Shown in pieces: positions 42,793-51,320 of a stretch of DNA of 64,000 nt. Both the position numbers and the translations under genes were made by a program. Every line of letters starts with the position of its first letter. Within the stretch, counting starts at the first letter, position 1. The notes beneath the pieces were generated by a model, which saw only the letters and a program-made list of their open reading frames with translations, made no database searches and had not been told where the DNA came from. The stretch comes from UBA2040 sp041674745 (GTDB taxonomy: Bacteria > Bacteroidota > Bacteroidia > Flavobacteriales_D > Crocinitomicaceae): contig JBAYVD010000009.1 of the NCBI GenBank assembly GCA_041674745.1, positions 62,001-126,000 on the forward strand, read 5' to 3'.

Positions 42793-43452
42793 ATGGAAAA
42801 AACGCCCGAAGTAACCGTTCAGAAATGGCATCAATCCGAACGATTTTGGATTGTATTTATCGCCATTTTTTATGCTGTAGGCATGGTAGGTATTTCCAAT
42901 GAAAATTGGAAAACAATTATTGTTCCATTGAGCTCCGCGCACCTTTTCTTAACTTTTTGGGTTTTGTATTTTTCACGTCGAGGCAAAAAAGATCAATTCT
43001 TGCTCTATGCTTTTTTACTTTTTTTAATCGGAGTTTTTGTTGAAATCATCGGAACCAAAACGGGATGGCTTTTTGGCAATTATGCGTATGGTAAAACGCT
43101 TGGATGGAAAATACTCGGTGTTCCCGCGATTATTGGTGTCAACTGGGCAACCATGGTCATCTGTTCTTCCTCCTGGGTATCTAATTGGAATACAACTATT
43201 TGGTGGAAGGCCATTGCTGCTGCTTTGATTATGACTGGTCTGGATTTTTTAATAGAACCAGTTGCTATGCAATTGGATTTTTGGCAATGGGAAAACGATA
43301 CCGTACCTTTTTACAATTACGTCTGTTGGTTTGTAATTTCCATCCCAATGCATTTATTTTATATAAAATGGAACATCGTGGAGAACAATAGTGTGCCGAA
43401 ATCTGTTTATGTATTGATGCTTGTCTTTTTTGTTGTTTTAAATTGGAAATAA
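42793..43452 (+). CDS. Carotenoid biosynthesis protein (DUF422, CruF-like)
   Basis: A 219-aa membrane protein with about six TM helices. Conserved marks are GVFVEIIGTKTGWLFGNYAYG near residue 75, GVPAIIGVNWATMV near 115, DFLIEPVAMQLDFWQW near 155 and PFYNYVCWFV. CruF members hydrate the 1',2' double bond of gamma-carotene-type end groups in flavobacteria that make saproxanthin or myxol. It overlaps crtZ by 1 bp (TAATG) and is 2 bp after the SDR gene. CruF-type hydration is inferred from family and context. Confidence 0.85.
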   Translation: MEKTPEVTVQKWHQSERFWIVFIAIFYAVGMVGISNENWKTIIVPLSSAHLFLTFWVLYFSRRGKKDQFLLYAFLLFLIGVFVEIIGTKTGWLFGNYAYGKTLGWKILGVPAIIGVNWATMVICSSSWVSNWNTTIWWKAIAAALIMTGLDFLIEPVAMQLDFWQWENDTVPFYNYVCWFVISIPMHLFYIKWNIVENNSVPKSVYVLMLVFFVVLNWK

Positions 43453-43925
43453 TGTATTGGTGGGGACCAATTGTATTGCTTTTATCGTTTGCGTTTATGG
43501 AATTCGTGGCTTGGTTAGCCCACAAATACCTGATGCATGGATTTTTATGGCATTTCCACAAAGACCACCACGATACCCACGAAGGATTTTTTGAGCGCAA
43601 CGACATTTTCTTTTTAATTTTCGCCATTCCTTCAGCGTTGTGTATATTTATCGGAATGAAAAACGCTTTTTATGTTCCCGTTTGGATTGGTTTTGGAATT
43701 GCACTGTACGGAGCGGCTTATTTCTTTTTGCATGATATTTTTATTCACCGTCGTTTTTCTTTTTTAAAGGATATTGATCATCCATATTTTATCGCCATAC
43801 GCAAAGCCCATAAAATACATCACAAGAATAGATACAAAGAGCACGGAAAACATTTTGGTATGTTGCTCGTTCCATTCAAGTATTACAAAGAAGCCCGAGC
43901 CGTATATTACCGCAAATACAAATAA
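43452..43925 (+). CDS. crtZ: Beta-carotene 3-hydroxylase, fatty acid hydroxylase family
   Basis: A 157-aa non-haem di-iron membrane hydroxylase. The His boxes are HKYLMH, HKDHH, the HDIFIH segment and HKIHH, spaced as in bacterial CrtZ. It adds 3-hydroxyl groups to beta-rings. I use the ATG at 43452, which shares its A with the upstream TAA stop; a TTG three codons earlier is unnecessary. It is followed 2 bp later by the cyclase gene. Confidence 0.9.
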   Translation: MYWWGPIVLLLSFAFMEFVAWLAHKYLMHGFLWHFHKDHHDTHEGFFERNDIFFLIFAIPSALCIFIGMKNAFYVPVWIGFGIALYGAAYFFLHDIFIHRRFSFLKDIDHPYFIAIRKAHKIHHKNRYKEHGKHFGMLLVPFKYYKEARAVYYRKYK

Positions 43926-43927
43926 CC

Positions 43928-44620
43928 ATGAGTTTGTATTTCATCGTTATTCTTGCCACAATTGCCGGACCATTTCTGCTGAGTTTTGATAAGAAAATTC
44001 ATTTCTACACATTTTGGAAATTCCTTTTTCCAGCCATAGTTATGGTTTCTGTTCCCTTTATCATTTGGGACGAGATTTTTACGCAGTGGGGACTTTGGGG
44101 ATTTACACCCCATTATCTGCAAGGTTGGTATCTGGGTCATTTACCATTGGAAGAAATCTGTTTTTTCTTGTTTGTACCCTATGCTTGCGTCTTTATTTAC
44201 GAAGTGATCAAGGGTTATTTTCCAAATTTTCAGTCCCGAATTTTCACCCATTATTTTGCTTTCGGGTTTACTTTATTGGCCTTTTCATTGGGTATTTTCT
44301 TCGTGAACAACTTGTACACCGCCGTTGCTTGTATCATGGCAGCCATCCTGACGGTTGGCATCTACTTTTTAAGAAAAGAAGTCTGGTTTCCAAGGTTTGT
44401 TGTTTCGTTCTTTATTGTTCAAATACCCTTTTTCTTGGTAAATGGTATTTTAACTGGGATGTTTACTGAAAATCCCATAGTATGGTACAACAATGCCGAA
44501 ACCATTGGCTATCGATTCGGAACCATACCGATTGAGGATATTTTTTACAACTATTCCATGCTCCTATTGGTTTTCTTTTTCTATGAACTATTTAAGAAAA
44601 AAAGGAGCGAAATCGAATAA
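43928..44620 (+). CDS. Lycopene cyclase, CrtYcd-like fused membrane type
   Basis: A 230-aa protein with seven or so TM helices arranged as two homologous halves, as in fused CrtYc-CrtYd cyclases. The first half has IIWDEIFTQWGLWGF followed by GHLPLEEICFF (acidic PLEE motif); the second half has IVWYNNAETIGYRFGTIPIEDIFYNY (matching PIED motif). It makes beta-ionone rings from lycopene. Last gene of the rightward block, convergent with the glycosidase-like gene only 2 bp away. crtB and crtI are not in the window. Confidence 0.9.
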   Translation: MSLYFIVILATIAGPFLLSFDKKIHFYTFWKFLFPAIVMVSVPFIIWDEIFTQWGLWGFTPHYLQGWYLGHLPLEEICFFLFVPYACVFIYEVIKGYFPNFQSRIFTHYFAFGFTLLAFSLGIFFVNNLYTAVACIMAAILTVGIYFLRKEVWFPRFVVSFFIVQIPFFLVNGILTGMFTENPIVWYNNAETIGYRFGTIPIEDIFYNYSMLLLVFFFYELFKKKRSEIE

Positions 44621-44622
44621 AT

Positions 44623-46713
44623 TTATTTTGCCAAGGCATCATCCAGTGTTTTTCCTTTCCCTATAAATTTGATTTTAAAGGAAACATCAGGATTGGTATT
44701 GTCTAGATTGGGTACATAAATAATCAAATCCCGAAAGATGTTGGCACTGACGAATTGGATTCCAGCAATCGGTTGCATGGAATCATTTGCACCGGTGCTG
44801 AAAAATTCAATGCGGTACCAGCATTTGTTTTTTCCACGACCACCATTTATATTCTCTACTTTGAAAGTGGGATTTTGGATGATGCTTGGAGAATTTATGG
44901 GTTGAGCACCCCCTTTGTCGGTGTAATTGTCTTTGTGAAAGTCACGTTCATAATCTCTTGGCTCGTCTTTTCTGCCGATTATGTAGCCTCCACCCACAAC
45001 GCATGGAGTTGCCAAGTTACTGCTATCTAGTAAACTTTGAATACATGGATTTGTTGCCGCTTCGTTTCGCCAATAGTAGGTGGCATTGTGCAACCAACCG
45101 AGGATACGCTCTTTGTTTTCGCTCACCAATTGAAAACTTTCTAATTTTCTTTTGCTGTCGTTTGCATCCGTCCAGCGTTGCGGATGGTATTTCATACCCT
45201 TTCGGTCTTCTCCCTGGAAAAAATCACTCACAGCCTTTAAATCATGGTTGTACGCTAAGTCAAACACGCCTCGATCGTACCACCAATCCAAACCGGTGCC
45301 AACATCTCCCATGAAGGCTGTCGCCCAAATACTATTGTGAAACTCTACTTTGGTACAACAATAAATGGGAAGTTTATCATCGTTGACACCCATTTCTTCA
45401 ATGATAACAGGTTTTTGGTACAAATCCCAAAAATCATTTACCTGTTCATACCGTTTTTCATAATTGGCTTTTTTGACTGTACTGTAAAGATGAACCGACA
45501 CGACATCCGAATTTTTGAAAAATCCGTTGAAATTCAATTTGCTTTCCAAACTGCTCAAGCGACCGTAAGAATTGGAGAACAGTTCTGTTGGTTTCAATTC
45601 ATCCAAGATGTATTTTTTTTGGTCGAGGTACCAATTCAAAACAAGATTGATTCCTTCTTTTTCAGAAATTCCTTCTTGTTCCACGATGATGTCATAAAAT
45701 CGCTCAATTTCGGAGTAACCGAAAAAACTCCAATAAGGACTTTGTCCCCAACGAGAATAGAGGTACCGTAAATTATTTTTTTGCCATTTTAGCGCCTCGG
45801 GATTGGTGTAATATTCACTGATGTTTTTGAGATCCAACGCTTTTCTGTAGGGATTATTTTTCCAATTTGACACCCCCCAATCAGGACCAATTAATTCAAC
45901 ATGGTGGCGGAAAATAATATAGTAAATTTCCAAATCTTCCGCTTTCTGTAACAAGCGATCGAAGGCGAACATTTCATCTTGTTTTTCGGTGTAATTACGC
46001 ATATCTTGCCAGTCCGGCAAACTATTTTGAGCTCCAATTTCAAATCGCGCAAAGTTTCCTTTTTGATCGGCATGCAGTTGAACGGCATTCATGTGATTGC
46101 TATTGTCCTCAGGTTTGTAGCCAAATGCGCCCCAATTGGAAATATTCATGCCAATCACAGGAAAGTCTTCTCCTGATTGCGCATAGGATAAATAACGATC
46201 GGCATCTGTGCCCGTTTTTGTTACAGTGATGGGACCTCGATGCACTGAATTGTTGGTGAGGAACGACAGTTCGAATTTTTGTGTTTCTTGAAGCGATGGG
46301 CATTTTACCACAATGTTGACTTTCCAGTTCCCTACTTCATCGGGTGCAAAACGCAAGCGCCAAGGATATTTGGTCGTTTGTTTGACAAAGACATTGTTTT
46401 TGAGGTCTTCTTTAAACTCTTCGTAATAAAAACCATAACGCCGATGCATTTTGCCACTCGGTGCTACGAAAAAAGCGGTAAAGTCCAATTGTTCAGGATC
46501 ATATGGATTAATACCTGTATTCTTTGTTTCTAGGAATTCAATAATTTTCTGTTGAATAGTTGCTTTCAGGGTGAACCCAATTTCAAGGGTTTGGTTTTTC
46601 AACGCAATTTTTTCGTTTCCTTTTGGAGTGAACCATTTTAAGTCATTTTGGGCGCCTGCCGAAAGGAATACAAAAAGGAAAATGGAGAAGGTGAAAAACT
46701 GGATGGTTCTCAT
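44623..46713 (-). CDS. DUF5060-containing glycoside-hydrolase-like secreted protein
   Basis: A 696-aa protein with a signal peptide (ending SAGAQ). A DUF5060 beta-sandwich at about 40-160 (YGFYYEEF, WRLRFAPDEVGNWKV) precedes a TIM-barrel domain at about 185-520 with clan GH-A features: WSFFGYSEIERF near residue 333 may hold the acid/base Glu, and PVIIEEMG near 435 the nucleophile Glu. A C-terminal domain follows, with a CWYRIEFFSTG segment. The substrate is unknown. It has no T9SS sorting domain. It lies 63 bp after the polyprenyl synthase gene on the same strand. Confidence 0.82.
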   Translation of the reverse strand: MRTIQFFTFSIFLFVFLSAGAQNDLKWFTPKGNEKIALKNQTLEIGFTLKATIQQKIIEFLETKNTGINPYDPEQLDFTAFFVAPSGKMHRRYGFYYEEFKEDLKNNVFVKQTTKYPWRLRFAPDEVGNWKVNIVVKCPSLQETQKFELSFLTNNSVHRGPITVTKTGTDADRYLSYAQSGEDFPVIGMNISNWGAFGYKPEDNSNHMNAVQLHADQKGNFARFEIGAQNSLPDWQDMRNYTEKQDEMFAFDRLLQKAEDLEIYYIIFRHHVELIGPDWGVSNWKNNPYRKALDLKNISEYYTNPEALKWQKNNLRYLYSRWGQSPYWSFFGYSEIERFYDIIVEQEGISEKEGINLVLNWYLDQKKYILDELKPTELFSNSYGRLSSLESKLNFNGFFKNSDVVSVHLYSTVKKANYEKRYEQVNDFWDLYQKPVIIEEMGVNDDKLPIYCCTKVEFHNSIWATAFMGDVGTGLDWWYDRGVFDLAYNHDLKAVSDFFQGEDRKGMKYHPQRWTDANDSKRKLESFQLVSENKERILGWLHNATYYWRNEAATNPCIQSLLDSSNLATPCVVGGGYIIGRKDEPRDYERDFHKDNYTDKGGAQPINSPSIIQNPTFKVENINGGRGKNKCWYRIEFFSTGANDSMQPIAGIQFVSANIFRDLIIYVPNLDNTNPDVSFKIKFIGKGKTLDDALAK

Positions 46714-46776
46714 AGCATAGTTTAAATGAAAAACTAAGATAAGAATTAAAAATAGGGAATATAAAATTGTTCTGGA

Positions 46777-47745
46777 TTAATTTTCGCGGGCCAATAAAAA
46801 GTCGGCTAAATCGAATAAGTCCTGTTTGTTTTCCTCTGGAACAGCAATGTTTTTTAATGCTTGAATCCCTTTGTCGAAATGCGCATTCATGAATTTCTCA
46901 GCCGCTTGAGGAATGGCCAATCGATCAAAAAGACTGCGCACTTGTTTTACTTTCAATTCCATATCAGCTTCACTTTCCAGTAGGCTAAACATTTCTAATT
47001 GTTCAGGATTCGCTTTTTGCAATGCCAATAAGTATAGCAATGTTTTTTTGTTAGCCATGACATCACCTCCAATTTGTTTTCCAAATTTATCGGGGTTTCC
47101 GTACAAGTCAAGTAAGTCATCTTTGATTTGAAAAGCCAGCCCTAGTTCTTGGCCAAATTCATACAGCAAATGTCGATTTTCTGCATTCGCCTTGGCAATG
47201 ATGGCACCCATTTCCAATGCACAACCCAATAAAACGGATGTCTTCAAACGAATCATTTCAATGTACTCCTCAATGGATACATCCTTTCTGGATTCAAAAT
47301 CCATGTCCATTTGCTGGCCTTCACATACTTCAACGGCTGTTTGATTGAATACGCGCAACAGTTCGGGTAAGTTTTCTGGATTTTGTTTGCAAATTTCTTG
47401 GTAGGCTTTCACCATCAGCACGTCTCCAGACAAAATCGCAATGTTCTCGTTCCATTTGGTATGTACCGTTTGCATCGATCTTCGAAGCGGGGCAGCATCC
47501 ATAATGTCGTCATGGATCAACGTAAAATTGTGAAAGAGTTCTACGCTCAACGCAGCGTGCAATGCATTTTCTGCTTTTCCTCCAAACAATTCGATTCCCA
47601 TTAAAGTGAGCACGGGACGCATCCGTTTTCCACCAATTTGCATGAAATAGCGCAAGGGAGCGTAAAGATTTTCAGGGGTTTTTGGCAAATTCCAATCGGA
47701 AATGCTTTGAGAAATCATTTCACTGTGACGTTGAAGACTTTCCAT
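46777..47745 (-). CDS. Polyprenyl (farnesyl/geranylgeranyl) diphosphate synthase
   Basis: A 322-aa trans-isoprenyl diphosphate synthase. The first Asp-rich motif is DDIMD at residues 79-83, followed by APLRRSMQTVH; the second is DDLLD within FQIKDDLLDLYGN near 215, and GGKRMRP near 39 binds IPP. It condenses IPP with an allylic diphosphate; chain length cannot be settled by eye. It overlaps rfbA by 1 bp. The carotenoid genes 2-4 kb away could use its product, although they are on the opposite strand. Confidence 0.93.
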   Translation of the reverse strand: MESLQRHSEMISQSISDWNLPKTPENLYAPLRYFMQIGGKRMRPVLTLMGIELFGGKAENALHAALSVELFHNFTLIHDDIMDAAPLRRSMQTVHTKWNENIAILSGDVLMVKAYQEICKQNPENLPELLRVFNQTAVEVCEGQQMDMDFESRKDVSIEEYIEMIRLKTSVLLGCALEMGAIIAKANAENRHLLYEFGQELGLAFQIKDDLLDLYGNPDKFGKQIGGDVMANKKTLLYLLALQKANPEQLEMFSLLESEADMELKVKQVRSLFDRLAIPQAAEKFMNAHFDKGIQALKNIAVPEENKQDLFDLADFLLAREN

Positions 47746-48605
47746 TATTTCAATAGTTCTAGCAAATAATTTCCGTAACCACTTTTCGTCAGTGGTTCAG
47801 CAATCGTTGTCAATTCTTCTTTGGTAATCCATTTGTTGCGGTAGGCGATTTCCTCGATGCATCCAACTTTCAACCCTTGACGATCTTCGATGACTTGAAC
47901 AAATTGTCCGGCTTGCATCAAAGATTCAAAGGTACCTGTATCCAACCAAGCAGTTCCTCTATCCAAAACAGCGACTTTCAATTTGCCGCGTTTTAAATAT
48001 TCGGCATTCACATCGGTGATTTCATACTCACCGCGTGGAGAAGGTTTTAGGTTCTTAGCGATTTCAATTACATCGTTGTTGTAAAAGTACAAACCAGGTA
48101 CCGCAAATTTTGATTTGGGGTGAGTAGGCTTTTCTTCGATGGAAATGGCTTTCATGTTCTCATCAAATTCCACTACGCCGTATCTTCTCGGATCACTTAC
48201 GTGATACGCGTAGACAACTCCTCCTTCTGGGCGCGTGTTTTCGCGCAAAAGGTCATCCATACCAACCCCGTAGAAAATGTTGTCACCCAAAATAAGTGCA
48301 ACATTGTCATCGCCAATAAAGGATTCACCAATCACAAAAGCTTGTGCTAGGCCATTGGGAATTTCTTGCACGGCATACGTGAATTTACACCCAAGATTTT
48401 TACCATCGCCCAACAATTTCTCAAAATGAGGCAGATCGTGGGGCGTTGAAATAATCAAAATTTCTCGTATTCCAGCGCTCATTAAAATGGACAATGGATA
48501 GTAGATCATCGGTTTGTCGTAAATCGGCATTAATTGCTTACTAACGGCCAATGTCAAAGGATGTAGGCGCGTACCAGACCCTCCAGCTAAAATGATTCCT
48601 TTCAT
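47745..48605 (-). CDS. rfbA: Glucose-1-phosphate thymidylyltransferase
   Basis: A 286-aa nucleotidyltransferase that makes dTDP-glucose, the first step to dTDP-rhamnose and other deoxysugars. The N-terminal signature GGSGTRLHPLT, the KQLMPIYDKPMIYYPLS block, LGDNIFYG with the metal Asp, and EEKPTHPKS are all present. It overlaps the MMPL transporter gene by 4 bp (ATGA) and the prenyl synthase by 1 bp. rfbB, rfbC and rfbD are absent from the window. Confidence 0.95.
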   Translation of the reverse strand: MKGIILAGGSGTRLHPLTLAVSKQLMPIYDKPMIYYPLSILMSAGIREILIISTPHDLPHFEKLLGDGKNLGCKFTYAVQEIPNGLAQAFVIGESFIGDDNVALILGDNIFYGVGMDDLLRENTRPEGGVVYAYHVSDPRRYGVVEFDENMKAISIEEKPTHPKSKFAVPGLYFYNNDVIEIAKNLKPSPRGEYEITDVNAEYLKRGKLKVAVLDRGTAWLDTGTFESLMQAGQFVQVIEDRQGLKVGCIEEIAYRNKWITKEELTTIAEPLTKSGYGNYLLELLK

Positions 48606-51241
48606 GATTCGAGCGGTTTGTTTTTTGTTTCTACTTGCAAATCGTCTAAATCTATATCGGTTTCTTCGTCGTACACATCAAAATAAGGTTCAACAAATGA
48701 TTTGGTGGTCAATCGTCTTTCCAACGACAATAGCAAGGAAGGTAGAACAACTAAATTCGTCACCATGGCTACCAAAAGGGTTAAGGAAATTAATAAACCC
48801 AAAGCTTGTGTTCCACCAAATTCAGATAGGGTAAAAACAGAGAATCCACAGAATAATACGATTGAGGTGTAGAACATACCCAATCCAGATTCATTAATGG
48901 CTTTGATGACACAACCTTTCAAATCGTACGGATTCAGTTTCAATTCCTGACGGTATTTAGCCAAATAGTGTATGGTATCGTCCACAGAAATACCAAAGGC
49001 AATGCTGAACACCAAGAGGGTAGAGGGTTTTAAAGGAATACCGAACCAGCCCATAATTCCACCGGTGATGACCAACGGGATTAAGTTGGGCAAAAGCGAT
49101 ACCACCACCATACGCCAAGAGCGGAATAAGATTGCCATTAACACGGCAATTGCCACAATGGCAAATAGCAAACTAGTAAATAAGTTGATCACTAAATATT
49201 GTGTGCCCTCCGAAGCTACCACCGCTGTGCCTGTCAATTCAATATCATAATACTCATTGTCGATGGCCGTTCTTAAATTCTTACTGAAATCTTTGTTGTT
49301 ATAGAATTCTTTTACCTTCTCAGAATCCATGTCAAACTCGTATTGTTTGTCTGAGTTGCCGTTGGATAAAATGGCCGTTAAATTGTTGTATACTCCAGAA
49401 TTTTCGTATAGCAAAGTGTTGATGGCTTCCACGTCCTTCTTCGCCGCTTTTTTGTAAAGTCCTTCCCAAACAGCTCTATCTGGATTGAATATTTTATCAA
49501 TATTCACCCGCATGGAATCAACTTTCGTTGCGACCTCATAAGAGCCTAAATCCATCATTTGCGTACGAATTCGCAACATGGTGTTGCTGGTATCTACTAG
49601 TTCCTTCAAGGTAAAACCACCACCATTGGCATTGGTCATATTGAAGTTATCCAAGTATTTTTTCAAACGCATTTTGTCCTTGTTTGAAACCAATTTGTAT
49701 TGAGCCGGATCATTGCCGTGATAGGCCATGTTGATGACTTTGATAAAATCAACCATGGAAATGTTTTTCGAAAAAAGACTATCATTGGAATATTTGTCCT
49801 GTGTTGCTTCCATTTTTTCCAATGTTTCATTGGAGAAGAGTCGTCCCTTTCGTTTGTAATCAATCATGATTTCGAAAGGAATGGATCCTCCGAATTTGTT
49901 CTGCATGAACAACACATCTTCCAAAATTTGATTTCCTTTCGGTAAATCACTTGTAATGTTTCCAGTGGCTTTAATTCTGAATAAACCAATTATACTAATT
50001 GCCACTATAACAGCCGTTGTAATATAGATTGTTTTTCTTCTTGACTGCGTGATGTGTACCAATTTTTTGATAAAACCTACAGCAAATTTCCGATCCAAGT
50101 GTTTGATGTGTCGTTTCTTAGGTTCTTTCGATAAAGAAATTACGATTGGTAAAATCGTTATTGACAAAAGGAAAACCACCATAATGTTGATTGAAGCAAC
50201 AATTCCAAATTCGGTCAATTTTTCTGAATTCGTTAAGATGAAAGTAGAAAAACCAAGAGCCGTGGTGAAATTTGTTAAGAACGTGGCGGTTCCTGTTTTA
50301 CGAATAACCCGAGAAATCGCTTTCACTTTGTTTCCATGTTCCCTAAACTCTTGATGGAACTTGGTCATCAAGAATATGCAATTGGGAATACCAATGACAA
50401 TCATCAACGGTGGAATCAACGCCATTAAAATGGAAATATTGAAACCCATTAAGCCAATGGAACCCATGGACCAAATTACAGCGACAAAAACCACGATGTT
50501 GCAAATGAACACAACGCGCAACGAACGGAAGAAAAGCCACAACAACAAGGATGTTACGAAAATGGACAAGCCAATAAAGATGTACATTTCGTTGATGACT
50601 TTTTTACCTATAATTACGCGCAAATGGGGCAATCCGGCATACCGAATTTTCCCAAAATATTTTTCATATGAAGCAGCCACTTTTTCAATGTCTAAAACGA
50701 CATTGGCTCTTTTCTGATCCGCTAAATATTTTTCATCAATGCCAATCATCATGATAGAAACATTGGCGGTGTCATTGTATAAAATATCCCGATAAACAGG
50801 GTTGTTTTTAATTTCCTTTACAATTTTTTCAATGCTTTTTTCCTGATAGGTGATGTCGGAAAAAATGCGTTTTGCTTCAAATTTATTTTCAGCAATGTTA
50901 TTACTGATTGTAAACAAGGTGGCTTCACTGATAATGGATTGAACCCCGTTGTATTGCAAAATGGAATCCCCCATTTCTTTCCATTTCAGAAAGTTTTTTT
51001 CGGTGTACAAGGAATCATTCTCGATGGCCAAAACCAAGGATCCGCCATCTTCGCCAAACAATTCTTTGAACCGCAAGTAGCTACTTTGTGCCGCCGATTC
51101 TTTGGGCAACATGTTGCCGTATTTGTTGTCAAGTTTTAAGCCTGTAATGGCATAGTAACCAAAGAAAACGGTTAATAAGGTGATGATTCCAAGGATGAAA
51201 AATCGATTTCTTAAAATAAGATTAGCAATTCGTTGCCACAT
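48602..51241 (-). CDS. MMPL/RND-superfamily transporter
   Basis: An 879-aa inner-membrane protein with the RND layout: TM1 at about 13-30, a large periplasmic loop, a six-TM sterol-sensing-like bundle at about 215-390 (GIPNCIFLMTKFHQEF), TM7, a second loop, and a final bundle at about 690-850 (FGISVDDTIHYLAKYRQEL with the Asp pair). MMPL-type proteins export lipids or hydrophobic molecules; no adaptor or TolC gene is adjacent. First gene of a coupled unit with rfbA and the prenyl synthase. The cargo is not known. Confidence 0.9.
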   Translation of the reverse strand: MWQRIANLILRNRFFILGIITLLTVFFGYYAITGLKLDNKYGNMLPKESAAQSSYLRFKELFGEDGGSLVLAIENDSLYTEKNFLKWKEMGDSILQYNGVQSIISEATLFTISNNIAENKFEAKRIFSDITYQEKSIEKIVKEIKNNPVYRDILYNDTANVSIMMIGIDEKYLADQKRANVVLDIEKVAASYEKYFGKIRYAGLPHLRVIIGKKVINEMYIFIGLSIFVTSLLLWLFFRSLRVVFICNIVVFVAVIWSMGSIGLMGFNISILMALIPPLMIVIGIPNCIFLMTKFHQEFREHGNKVKAISRVIRKTGTATFLTNFTTALGFSTFILTNSEKLTEFGIVASINIMVVFLLSITILPIVISLSKEPKKRHIKHLDRKFAVGFIKKLVHITQSRRKTIYITTAVIVAISIIGLFRIKATGNITSDLPKGNQILEDVLFMQNKFGGSIPFEIMIDYKRKGRLFSNETLEKMEATQDKYSNDSLFSKNISMVDFIKVINMAYHGNDPAQYKLVSNKDKMRLKKYLDNFNMTNANGGGFTLKELVDTSNTMLRIRTQMMDLGSYEVATKVDSMRVNIDKIFNPDRAVWEGLYKKAAKKDVEAINTLLYENSGVYNNLTAILSNGNSDKQYEFDMDSEKVKEFYNNKDFSKNLRTAIDNEYYDIELTGTAVVASEGTQYLVINLFTSLLFAIVAIAVLMAILFRSWRMVVVSLLPNLIPLVITGGIMGWFGIPLKPSTLLVFSIAFGISVDDTIHYLAKYRQELKLNPYDLKGCVIKAINESGLGMFYTSIVLFCGFSVFTLSEFGGTQALGLLISLTLLVAMVTNLVVLPSLLLSLERRLTTKSFVEPYFDVYDEETDIDLDDLQVETKNKPLES

Positions 51242-51320
51242 GTGTTTGCTTTCTTTTTAATAACGGGTTTTATAATAAAGGAGGTAAAAGTACGCATTTA
51301 CGTTTTGACTAGCAAAATTG

